In this document: piece by piece, positions 1 to 12,276 of the stretch
Layout: each line of letters opens with the position of its first letter
How positions within the stretch are numbered: position 1 is the first letter of the stretch
Source of the DNA: Acanthosoma haemorrhoidale
Taxonomy: Eukaryota; Arthropoda; Insecta; Hemiptera; Acanthosomatidae
Direction: 5' to 3'
Assembly: GCA_930367205.1 (NCBI GenBank)
Contig: OV884011.1
Span: 46,389,754 to 46,453,753 of the forward strand
Length of the DNA: 64,000 bases
Notes under the pieces: generated by a model
Told to the model about the DNA's origin: nothing
What the model saw: only the letters and a program-made list of their open reading frames with translations
Database searches by the model: none
Position numbers and translations under genes: made by a program

Positions 1-2337
1 TCTCTTTGACTGCCACAAGCCTTCATATATTGTTTAAGATTTAAAGTCCTAATTTTTCCTCCGCTTTTAAGACGGTAACCCAAAAATAATTTGTTAGATA
101 TTTAAAAAAATTTGAGTTTTGAGAGCTAAAAACGGAAATTTGGAATTTAACTTCATTGCAGTCGAATTCAATGTTTTCTTGTTAAGTAATCTATTTGTCA
201 AGAATGTGATTTTCAGTGACTGAAATGTTTTAATAAAGAAAGGGGGCGAGGACGCTATTAGTTTTTCTCTGATCAGATGTGCAACTGTTTGCGGAAATCT
301 GGCCATGCAATTGATATCGGCTCAGTTGAATTCGTTCTGTTGCAGTTCTGTAACTGATTGATGTAGTGCCTACTTTCATACAGTATTTTCTACTTAAGAA
401 TGACTAGCTCAATAAGCTCTCTCGAGTATTTTTGTCATTGGATCAGAAATATATTAGAGGTTAAGAGCTAAAGGCGATAAGTGTAAGAGAAAAGAGGGAG
501 GGAGATAGGGCAGAAGATATTTGAATTCCTCAGAGCACACAAGTATGAGAGGGCGAGGGAGTGAATACCATTAAAGCCTGTACCAAGAAGGGGTAGATCA
601 CATTTACATTTTATTCAGCTTCCTCTTCTCAGTTCTCACCGCAAGGAACAGGGCTTTTGAGTTTTTTTCATTTTTTATATATACGTATGTATAAATTAAT
701 CACTCCGTATTATGAGCGGATGCCTACGGCGAAGTGATCTCAAAGAGAAAATCTGTACTTTTAAGCTCGAAGGGAAAGGGTTTGTCATGTGCAGCAATTT
801 GTCTGTGGGTTTTAAGAATGACTAAGTCACTGCTCAGTTTTGATTGTTTCTCCACAGATAAGGGCTAATTAGAGATGTTCCAATATTTTATATCTGCTTA
901 CAATGAACGATTATACTAGTAAGCGATAACTTCTTACTGTTTGAGCCAATTGTAAAGAGGATAATGAGATACATTACGAATTATTTGGTGAGGACTATAC
1001 AGCAATATAAGCCAGACAGTCCGTTAAAATAGATTTTACGAAGGATGAAGCGGCAGAACATGAGAAAAATTATACATTATTAAAAATTATTCTAAAAATT
1101 GGGGGGCTACGTAGTTTAAACTTGACTACTGGATTTGTTTAGTAGTTTGATTCGGACTGTACTTAAAATTGAACATATTCGGCACATTCAACATACTTCT
1201 TAAGGGGTTGGAATTTTTTTTTTATCATTAATTCCCGTATTTATGCATGGCGATGATGTATATGTTTTTATCCGATGTTTTGTCAAATAATAACTTTTTG
1301 TTATCTCGGTTGCATGAAGGTATTTCTTGTACATGTTCTTCCGAGTTGGTTATAACTAGACAGCCGATTGATCAAGCATGTTGTTTGTTGTTTTATAAAA
1401 TTCAACATTGAATTTCTAACAGTGTTCACAACAGCACTATCCTCTGAGATGTTTTTTCTTTTCTTTCAGTGTATTTTCGCGAATCACTTGATTAGAGTTG
1501 GCTGTGGTCGAAGAGCAAACGAATCACGCCGCTAGAAGTCTGCAGTAAACCTTAAGACTGCAATTCAAGATTTTCAAAAGTAATGCGATGAAGAAATAGA
1601 ACTGCACCGAATTATTGAGCTTTTCGAAATAGAAGTTCTTCGGTAAAAAGTAGGCGATAAACTCTTAAGTTATTAATGAGGCTGAATGAAAGAATACAAA
1701 AGAAGTGGTAATCTCTGAGAACAATTGTACAAAAGATAAATGTTTAAGATATTTATATAATTTAAATTTAATTATTTAACCAGCAAACCAAAATAAAAAA
1801 ATAATTATTAAAAGTGAAATAATTTATTGTTATCGTATTTCCAATTGTACAATAACGCAAATGCATCAAGGAAATCTTGACGATTTACTATTATTTAATA
1901 CACTTTTGCTTTTATAGTTATTAGTACTAATTTATTGTTGTTAAACAAAATTTCGTCAAAGGCCTTTCTTCATATGCTTTTTACGGAAATTCACATTCGC
2001 CATACGTGACTTGAACTCATCGTGTCCATAATAAATGTAGATTCGTCATAAAAATTAGTGAAGTGTTTATTTCTTTTTTTGTTTACTTCTTCTTGATATT
2101 GACCAATACTGTTTTTATAATTTCTGATGTTAGGTTAAGGGTTTCAACCAGCACCATATCGTTACCCGAATACTACAAGTAAAAAAAACTAATTCTTTGT
2201 GTAGTTCATTATAATGGTTTAAGTTAATTTCACATCATTTCGCTGTTGTTGCTTCTATTTTTATATGCTTTGTGTTTCTTTACGTGATAATAACGTTTTT
2301 CCGCTTATAGTATTATTGGTTCTAGTACAGTATAGTA
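1..2337. other. Unassigned AT-rich non-coding DNA
   Basis: No coding region or repeat is recognisable here. The only ORFs are short (about 60-70 codons), low-complexity and without a recognisable domain. A strong polypyrimidine tract followed by CAG ends at 1469 (TTTTTTCTTTTCTTTCAG) and could be a + strand 3' splice site, with a weak donor-like GTAAAC about 75 bp later. That would make a small non-coding exon, but nothing else supports it. Just before the satellite, the phrase TATTGGTTCTAGTA occurs twice (about 2313 and 2336), a small duplication at the array edge. Confidence 0.5.
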
Positions 2338-2897
2338 TTGGTTCTAGTAGCATTAGGAATCGCACGGATAAGAATTCTATGAGCAATGATATGTGCTACA
2401 TAGCCAGACACCGTGCAAAATCATTATCACAACTACCTAGTGTTCAGCATTTATATTAATAAAAGTCGAATATAGAGTCTGTGTGACATGTCATTCTCGT
2501 GATAGTTAATGATAATATGACATATTGGTTCTAGTAGTATTAGGAATCGCACGGATAAGAATTCTATAAGCAATGATATGTGCTACATAGCCAGACACCG
2601 TGCAAAATCATTACCACAACTACCTAGTGTTCAGCATTTATATTAATAAAGGCCAATATAGAGTCTGTGTGACATGTCATTCTCGTGATAGTTATTGATA
2701 ATATGACATATTGGTTCTAGTAGTATTAGGAATCGCACGGATAAGAATTCTATGAGCAATGATATGTGCTACATAGCCAGACACCGTGCAAAATCATTAT
2801 CACTACTACCTAGTGTTCAGCATTTATATTAATAAAAGTCGAATATAGAGTCTGTGTGACATGTCATTCTCGTGATAGTTATTGATAATATGACATA

Positions 2898-5800
2898 TTG
2901 GTTCTAGTAGCATTAGGAATCGCACGGATAAGAATTCTATGAGCAATGATATGTGCTACATAGCCAGACACCGTGCAAAATCATTACCACAACTACCTAG
3001 TGTTCAGCATTTATATTAATAAAGGCCAATATAGAGTCTGTGTGACATGTCATTCTCGTGATAGTTATTGATAATATGACATATTGGTTCTAGTAGTATT
3101 AGGAATCGCACGGATAAGAATTCTATGAGCAATGATATGTGCTACATAGCCAGACACCGTGCAAAATCATTATCACTACTACCTAGTGTTCAGCATTTAT
3201 ATTAATAAAAGTCGAATATAGAGTCTGTGTGACATGTCATTCTCGTGATAGTTATTGATAATATGACATATTGGTTCTAGTAGTATTAGGAATCGCACGG
3301 ATAAGAATTCTATGAGCAATGATATGTGCTACATAGCCAGACACCGTGCAAAATCATTATCACTACTACCTAGTGTTCAGTATTTATATTAATAAAAGTC
3401 GAATATAGAGTCTGTGTGACATGTCATTCTCGTGATAGTTATTGATAATATGACATATTGGTTCTAGTAGCATTAGGAATCGCACGGATAAGAATTCTAT
3501 GAGCAATGATATGTGCTACATAGCCAGACACCGTGCAAAATCATTATCACAACTACCTAGTGTTCAGCATTTATATTAATAAAAGTCGAATATAGAGTCT
3601 GTGTGACATGTCATTCTCGTGATAGTTATTGATAATATGACATATTGGTTCTAGTAGTATTAGGAATCGCACGGATAAGAATTCTATGAGCAATGATATG
3701 TGCTACATAGCCAGACACCGTGCAAAATCATTATCACAACTACCTAGTGTTCAGCATTTATATTAATAAAAGTCGAATATAGAGTCTGTGTGACATGTCA
3801 TTTTCGTGATAGTTATTGATAATATGACATAGTGGTTCTAGTAGTATTAGGAATCGCACGGATAAGAATTCTATGAGCAATGATATGTGCTACATAGCCA
3901 GACACCGTGCAAAATCATTATCACTACTACCTAGTGTTCAGCATTTATATTAATAAAAGTCGAATATAGAGTCTGTGTGACATGTCATTCTCGTGATAGT
4001 TATTGATAATATGACATATTGGTTCTAGTAGCATTAGGAATCGCACGGATAAGAATTCTATGAGCAATGATATGTGCTACATAGCCAGACACCGTGCAAA
4101 ATCATTACCACAACTACCTAGTGTTCAGCATTTATATTAATAAAGGCCAATATAGAGTCTGTGTGACATGTCATTCTCGTGATAGTTATTGATAATATGA
4201 CATATTGGTTCTAGTAGTATTAGGAATCGCACGGATAAGAATTCTATGAGCAATGATATGTGCTACATAGCCAGACACCGTGCAAAATCATTATCACTAC
4301 TACCTAGTGTTCAGCATTTATATTAATAAAAGTCGAATATAGAGTCTGTGTGACATGTCATTTTCGTGATAGTTATTGATAATATGACATAGTGGTTCTA
4401 GTAGTATTAGGAATCGCACGGATAAGAATTCTATGAGCAATGATATGTGCTACATAGCCAGACACCGTGCAAAATCATTATCACTACTACCTAGTGTTCA
4501 GCATTTATATTAATAAAAGTCGAATATAGAGTCTGTGTGACATGTCATTATCGTGATAGTTATTGATAATATGACATATTGGTTCTAGTAGCATTAGGAA
4601 TCGCACGGATAAGAATTCTATGAGCAATGATATGTGCTATATAGCCAGACACCGTGCAAAATCATTATCACAACTACCTAGTGTTCAGCATTTATATTAA
4701 TAAAAGTCGAATATAGAGTCTGTGTGACATGTCATTATCGTGATAGTTATTGATAATATGACATATTGGTTTTAGTAGCATTAGGAATCGCACGGATTAG
4801 AATTCTATGAGCAATGATATGTGCTACATAGCCAGACACCGTGCAAAATCATTACCACAACTACCTAGTGTTCAGCATTTATATTAATAAAAGTCGAATA
4901 TAGAGTCTGTGTGACATGTCATTCTCGTGATAGTTATTGATAATATGACATATTGGTTCTAGTAGTATTAGGAATCGCACGGATAAGAATTCTATAAGCA
5001 ATGATATGTGCTACATAGCCAGACACCGTGCAAAATCATTACCACAACTACCTAGTGTTCAGCATTTATATTAATAAAAGTCGAATATAGAGTCTGTGTG
5101 ACATGTCATTATCGTGATAGTTATTGATAATATGACATATTGGTTCTAGTAGCATTAGGAATCGCACGGATAAGAATTCTATGAGCAATGATATGTGCTA
5201 CATAGCCAGACACCGTGCAAAATCATTATCACAACTACCTAGTGTTCAGCATTTATATTCATAAAAGTCGAATATAGAGTCTGTGTGACATGTCATTTTC
5301 GTGATAGTTATTGATAATATGACATATTGGTTCTAGTAGTATTAGGAATCGCACGGATAAGAATTCTATGAGCAATGATATGTGCTACATAGCCAGACAC
5401 CGTGCAAAATCATTATCACTACTACCTAGTGTTCAGCATTTATATTAATAAAAGTCGAATATAGAGTCTGTGTGACATGTCATTATCGTGATAGTTATTG
5501 ATAATATGACATATTGGTTCTAGTAGCATTAGGAATCGCACGGATAAGAATTCTATGAGCAATGATATGTGCTACATAGCCAGACACCGTGCAAAATCAT
5601 TATCACAACTACCTAGTGTTCAGTATTTATATTAATAAAAGTCGAATATAGAGTCTGTGTGACATGTCATTCTCGTGATAGTTATTGATAATATGACATA
5701 TTGGTTCTAGTAGTATTAGGAATCGCACGGATAAGAATTCTATAAGCAATGATATGTGCTACATAGCCAGACACCGTGCAAAATCATTACCACAACTACC

Positions 5801-6633
5801 TAGTGTTCAGCATTTATATTAATAAAAGTCGAATATAGAGTCTGTGTGACATGTCATTCTCGTGATAGTTATTGATAATATGACATATTGGTTCTAGTAG
5901 TATTAGGAATCGCACGGATAAGAATTCTATAAGCAATGATATGTGCTACATAGCCAGACACCGTGCAAAATCATTACCACAACTACCTAGTGTTCAGCAT
6001 TTATATTAATAAAAGTCGAATATAGAGTCTGTGTGACATGTCATTATCGTGATAGTTATTGATAATATGACATATTGGTTCTAGTAGCATTAGGAATCGC
6101 ACGGATAAGAATTCTATGAGCAATGATATGTGCTACATAGCCAGACACCGTGCAAAATCATTATCACAACTACCTAGTGTTCAGCATTTATATTAATAAA
6201 GGCCAATATAGAGTCTGTGTGACATGTCATTCTCGTGATAGTTATTGATAATATGACATATTGGTTCTAGTAGTATTAGGAATCGCACGGATAAGAATTC
6301 TATGAGCAATGATATGTGCTACATAGCCAGACACCGTGCAAAATCATTATCACTACTACCTAGTGTTCAGCATTTATATTAATAAAAGTCGAATATAGAG
6401 TCTGTGTGACATGTCATTCTCGTGATAGTTATTGATAATATGACATATTGGTTCTAGTAGCATTAGGAATCGCACGGATAAGAATTCTATGAGCAATGAT
6501 ATGTGCTACATAGCCAGACACCGTGCAAAATCATTACCACAACTACCTAGTGTTCAGCATTTATATTAATAAAGGCCAATATAGAGTCTGTGTGACATGT
6601 CATTCTCGTGATAGTTATTGATAATATGACATA
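2898..6633. repeat. Higher-order satellite block, copy 1 (20 monomers)
   Basis: Rare variants in this block recur exactly 3,737 bp downstream. The doublet GGTTTTAGTAG plus CGGATTAG occurs near 4768 and 8505. The TATTCATAAAAG variant occurs near 5259 and 8996. The GCTATATAG variant and the CTATAAGC monomers repeat in the same order. By diagnostic sites about 17 of 20 monomers match in order between this block and the next. The three that differ (near 4019-4578) suggest later conversion or replacement. Confidence 0.8.
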
Positions 6634-9600
6634 TTGGTTCTAGTAGCATTAGGAATCGCACGGATAAGAATTCTATGAGCAATGATATGTGCTACATAGC
6701 CAGACACCGTGCAAAATCATTACCACAACTACCTAGTGTTCAGCATTTATATTAATAAAGGCCAATATAGAGTCTGTGTGACATGTCATTCTCGTGATAG
6801 TTATTGATAATATGACATATTGGTTCTAGTAGTATTAGGAATCGCACGGATAAGAATTCTATGAGCAATGATATGTGCTACATAGCCAGACACCGTGCAA
6901 AATCATTATCACTACTACCTAGTGTTCAGCATTTATATTAATAAAAGTCGAATATAGAGTCTGTGTGACATGTCATTCTCGTGATAGTTATTGATAATAT
7001 GACATATTGGTTCTAGTAGTATTAGGAATCGCACGGATAAGAATTCTATGAGCAATGATATGTGCTACATAGCCAGACACCGTGCAAAATCATTATCACT
7101 ACTACCTAGTGTTCAGTATTTATATTAATAAAAGTCGAATATAGAGTCTGTGTGACATGTCATTCTCGTGATAGTTATTGATAATATGACATATTGGTTC
7201 TAGTAGCATTAGGAATCGCACGGATAAGAATTCTATGAGCAATGATATGTGCTACATAGCCAGACACCGTGCAAAATCATTATCACAACTACCTAGTGTT
7301 CAGCATTTATATTAATAAAAGTCGAATATAGAGTCTGTGTGACATGTCATTCTCGTGATAGTTATTGATAATATGACATATTGGTTCTAGTAGTATTAGG
7401 AATCGCACGGATAAGAATTCTATGAGCAATGATATGTGCTACATAGCCAGACACCGTGCAAAATCATTATCACAACTACCTAGTGTTCAGCATTTATATT
7501 AATAAAAGTCGAATATAGAGTCTGTGTGACATGTCATTTTCGTGATAGTTATTGATAATATGACATAGTGGTTCTAGTAGTATTAGGAATCGCACGGATA
7601 AGAATTCTATGAGCAATGATATGTGCTACATAGCCAGACACCGTGCAAAATCATTATCACTACTACCTAGTGTTCAGCATTTATATTAATAAAAGTCGAA
7701 TATAGAGTCTGTGTGACATGTCATTATCGTGATAGTTATTGATAATATGACATATTGGTTCTAGTAGCATTAGGAATCGCACGGATAAGAATTCTATGAG
7801 CAATGATATGTGCTACATAGCCAGACACCGTGCAAAATCATTATCACAACTACCTAGTGTTCAGCATTTATATTAATAAAAGTCGAATATAGAGTCTGTG
7901 TTACATGTCATTCTCGTGATAGTTATTGATAATATGACATATTGGTTCTAGTAGTATTAGGAATCGCACGGATAAGAATTCTATAAGCAATGATATGTGC
8001 TACATAGCCAGACACCGTGCAAAATCATTACCACAACTACCTAGTGTTCAGCATTTATATTAATAAAAGTCGAATATAGAGTCTGTGTGACATGTCATTC
8101 TCGTGATAGTTATTGATAATATGACATATTGGTTCTAGTAGTATTAGGAATCGCACGGATAAGAATTCTATAAGCAATGATATGTGCTACATAGCCAGAC
8201 ACCGTGCAAAATCATTATCACTACTACCTAGTGTTCAGCATTTATATTAATAAAAGTCGAATATAGAGTCTGTGTGACATGTCATTATCGTGATAGTTAT
8301 TGATAATATGACATATTGGTTCTAGTAGCATTAGGAATCGCACGGATAAGAATTCTATGAGCAATGATATGTGCTATATAGCCAGACACCGTGCAAAATC
8401 ATTATCACAACTACCTAGTGTTCAGCATTTATATTAATAAAAGTCGAATATAGAGTCTGTGTGACATGTCATTATCGTGATAGTTATTGATAATATGACA
8501 TATTGGTTTTAGTAGCATTAGGAATCGCACGGATTAGAATTCTATGAGCAATGATATGTGCTACATAGCCAGACACCGTGCAAAATCATTACCACAACTA
8601 CCTAGTGTTCAGCATTTATATTAATAAAAGTCGAATATAGAGTCTGTGTGACATGTCATTCTCGTGATAGTTATTGATAATATGACATATTGGTTCTAGT
8701 AGTATTAGGAATCGCACGGATAAGAATTCTATAAGCAATGATATGTGCTACATAGCCAGACACCGTGCAAAATCATTACCACAACTACCTAGTGTTCAGC
8801 ATTTATATTAATAAAAGTCGAATATAGAGTCTGTGTGACATGTCATTATCGTGATAGTTATTGATAATATGACATATTGGTTCTAGTAGCATTAGGAATC
8901 GCACGGATAAGAATTCTATGAGCAATGATATGTGCTACATAGCCAGACACCGTGCAAAATCATTATCACAACTACCTAGTGTTCAGCATTTATATTCATA
9001 AAAGTCGAATATAGAGTCTGTGTGACATGTCATTTTCGTGATAGTTATTGATAATATGACATATTGGTTCTAGTAGTATTAGGAATCGCACGGATAAGAA
9101 TTCTATGAGCAATGATATGTGCTACATAGCCAGACACCGTGCAAAATCATTATCACTACTACCTAGTGTTCAGCATTTATATTAATAAAAGTCGAATATA
9201 GAGTCTGTGTGACATGTCATTATCGTGATAGTTATTGATAATATGACATATTGGTTCTAGTAGCATTAGGAATCGCACGGATAAGAATTCTATGAGCAAT
9301 GATATGTGCTACATAGCCAGACACCGTGCAAAATCATTATCACAACTACCTAGTGTTCAGTATTTATATTAATAAAAGTCGAATATAGAGTCTGTGTGAC
9401 ATGTCATTCTCGTGATAGTTATTGATAATATGACATATTGGTTCTAGTAGTATTAGGAATCGCACGGATAAGAATTCTATAAGCAATGATATGTGCTACA
9501 TAGCCAGACACCGTGCAAAATCATTACCACAACTACCTAGTGTTCAGCATTTATATTAATAAAAGTCGAATATAGAGTCTGTGTGACATGTCATTCTCGT

Positions 9601-10370
9601 GATAGTTATTGATAATATGACATATTGGTTCTAGTAGTATTAGGAATCGCACGGATAAGAATTCTATAAGCAATGATATGTGCTACATAGCCAGACACCG
9701 TGCAAAATCATTACCACAACTACCTAGTGTTCAGCATTTATATTAATAAAAGTCGAATATAGAGTCTGTGTGACATGTCATTATCGTGATAGTTATTGAT
9801 AATATGACATATTGGTTCTAGTAGCATTAGGAATCGCACGGATAAGAATTCTATGAGCAATGATATGTGCTACATAGCCAGACACCGTGCAAAATCATTA
9901 TCACAACTACCTAGTGTTCAGCATTTATATTAATAAAGGCCAATATAGAGTCTGTGTGACATGTCATTCTCGTGATAGTTATTGATAATATGACATATTG
10001 GTTCTAGTAGTATTAGGAATCGCACGGATAAGAATTCTATGAGCAATGATATGTGCTACATAGCCAGACACCGTGCAAAATCATTATCACTACTACCTAG
10101 TGTTCAGCATTTATATTAATAAAAGTCGAATATAGAGTCTGTGTGACATGTCATTCTCGTGATAGTTATTGATAATATGACATATTGGTTCTAGTAGCAT
10201 TAGGAATCGCACGGATAAGAATTCTATGAGCAATGATATGTGCTACATAGCCAGACACCGTGCAAAATCATTACCACAACTACCTAGTGTTCAGCATTTA
10301 TATTAATAAAGGCCAATATAGAGTCTGTGTGACATGTCATTCTCGTGATAGTTATTGATAATATGACATA
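6634..10370. repeat. Higher-order satellite block, copy 2 (20 monomers)
   Basis: This is the second copy of the 20-monomer block, directly adjacent to the first. The remaining monomers after about 10371 repeat only part of the order: the GGTTTTAG/GGATTAG monomer and the TATTCATAAAAG monomer reappear near 11310 and 11610. They look like a third, internally deleted copy. Confidence 0.75.
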
Positions 10371-11940
10371 TTGGTTCTAGTAGTATTAGGAATCGCACGG
10401 ATAAGAATTCTATGAGCAATGATATGTGCTACATAGCCAGACACCGTGCAAAATCATTATCACTACTACCTAGTGTTCAGCATTTATATTAATAAAAGTC
10501 GAATATAGAGTCTGTGTGACATGTCATTCTCGTGATAGTTATTGATAATATGACATATTGGTTCTAGTAGCATTAGGAATCGCACGGATAAGAATTCTAT
10601 GAGCAATGATATGTGCTACATAGCCAGACACCGTGCAAAATCATTACCACAACTACCTAGTGTTCAGCATTTATATTAATAAAGGCCAATATAGAGTCTG
10701 TGTGACATGTCATTCTCGTGATAGTTATTGATAATATGACATATTGGTTCTAGTAGTATTAGGAATCGCACGGATAAGAATTCTATGAGCAATGATATGT
10801 GCTACATAGCCAGACACCGTGCAAAATCATTATCACTACTACCTAGTGTTCAGCATTTATATTAATAAAAGTCGAATATAGAGTCTGTGTGACATGTCAT
10901 TATCGTGATAGTTATTGATAATATGACATATTGGTTCTAGTAGTATTAGGAATCGCACGGATAAGAATTCTATGAGCAATGATATGTGCTACATAGCCAG
11001 ACACCGTGCAAAATCATTATCACTACTACCTAGTGTTCAGCATTTATATTAATAAAAGTCGAATATAGAGTCTGTGTGACATGTCGTTCTCGTGATAGTT
11101 ATTGATAATATGACATATTGGTTCTAGTAGCATTAGGAATCGCACGGATAAGAATTCTATGAGCAATGATATGTGCTACATAGCCAGACACCGTGCAAAA
11201 TCATTATCACAACTACCTAGTGTTCAGCATTTATATTAATAAAAGTCGAATATAGAGTCTGTGTGACATGTCATTCTCGTGATAGTTATTGATAATATGA
11301 CATATTGGTTTTAGTAGCATTAGGAATCGCACGGATTAGAATTCTATGAGCAATGATATGTGCTACATAGCCAGACACCGTGCAAAATCATTACCACAAC
11401 TACCTAGTGTTCAGCATTTATATTAATAAAAGTCGAATATAGAGTCTGTGTGACATGTCATTATCGTGATAGTTATTGATAATATGACATATTGGTTCTA
11501 GTAGCATTAGGAATCGCACGGATAAGAATTCTATGAGCAATGATATGTGCTACATAGCCAGACACCGTGCAAAATCATTACCACAACTACCTAGTGTTCA
11601 GCATTTATATTCATAAAAGTCGAATATAGAGTCTGTGTGACATGTCATTTTCGTGATAGTTATTGATAATATGACATATTGGTTATAGTAGTATTAGGAA
11701 TCGCACGGATAAGAATTCTATGAGCAATGATATGTGCTACATAGCCAGACACCGTGCAAAATCATTATCACTACTACCTAGTGTTCAGCATTTATATTAA
11801 TAAAAGTCGAATATAGAGTCTGTGTGACATGTCATTATCGTGATAGTTATTGATAATATGACATATTGGTTCTAGTAGTATTAGGAATCGCACGGATAAG
11901 AATTCTATGAGCAATGATATGTGCTACATAGCCAGACACC

Positions 11941-12276
11941 GTGCAAAATTATTTCACAGCTACCCAGTGTTCGTTATTGCATGTTGACACTCCTAATCGG
12001 CGGTACTATGAAGGGTTCCTTACTCGATTAGCCTCCGGCGATACCTTGGAATACGACGAGAAGTTGACACGAGCCCAGTACCGGAATGAGGGAAAGTCAC
12101 CGGTCCAGGTGAGATCCGGGAAGAAAGCTCTGGTGTTGGCGAGGAGTGGGGAGTTTGCGGTAGGGAAAGCTGTTTGGAGGTGGTCCGTATTTAATATATC
12201 TCGATGGACCATATTATCTGCGCGTCTAACCAAGTCATGTAATTTTATTACATCAATACAAGTTTATTTATTTTAA
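11941..12276 (+). CDS. Unrecognised ORF at the right edge of the satellite
   Basis: This 111-codon ORF begins inside the last partial satellite monomer (at GTGCAAAATT) and runs into unique, more GC-rich sequence. I recognise no domain. The first bases after the clean monomer still resemble a diverged satellite (TTCACAGCTACCCAGTGTTC against the monomer's TCACAACTACCTAGTGTTC). The array may therefore have grown from a progenitor that included this junction. The GC-rich part (about 12000-12240) is open on both strands, 111 codons on + and 75 on -, which often marks an old transposon fragment. A functional protein is unlikely. Confidence 0.15.
   Translation: MQNYFTATQCSLLHVDTPNRRYYEGFLTRLASGDTLEYDEKLTRAQYRNEGKSPVQVRSGKKALVLARSGEFAVGKAVWRWSVFNISRWTILSARLTKSCNFITSIQVYLF

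Larger units (their letters stand above)
2338..11948. repeat. Satellite array, about 51 tandem monomers of 186-187 bp
   Basis: The block starting TTGGTTCTAGTAG recurs at 2338, 2525, 2711, 2898, 3084, 3271 and onward to 11866. The period is 187 bp, or 186 bp in monomers that carry AAAGGCC instead of AAAAGTCG. This gives about 51 full monomers plus a partial last one. Monomers differ only at a few diagnostic sites: TAGTAG followed by C or T, CTATG/CTATA before AGC, ATTATCAC/ATTACCAC, CACAAC/CACTAC, CAGC/CAGT, and CATT followed by C/T/A before TCG. Each monomer contains nested complementary segments. The array has no long ORF. Its length and near-uniformity indicate recent amplification and homogenisation. 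It sits inside what looks like intronic DNA rather than in recognisable centromeric or telomeric context. Copy number in an assembly may be wrong. Confidence 0.97.

Noticed and set aside
2265..2459. 64-codon ORF at the satellite start
   Set aside because: It lies mostly in the first satellite monomer and reads satellite sequence.
2338..2525. Hammerhead ribozyme in the satellite
   Set aside because: Neither strand of the monomer has a CTGATGA core followed by GAAA at a suitable distance.
2338..11948. CRISPR array
   Set aside because: The whole monomer repeats head to tail with no unique spacers, and the window is eukaryotic.
12100..12120. Recursive splice site at CCAG|GTGAGA
   Set aside because: No pyrimidine tract precedes it and it lies in a GC-rich ORF-like fragment.
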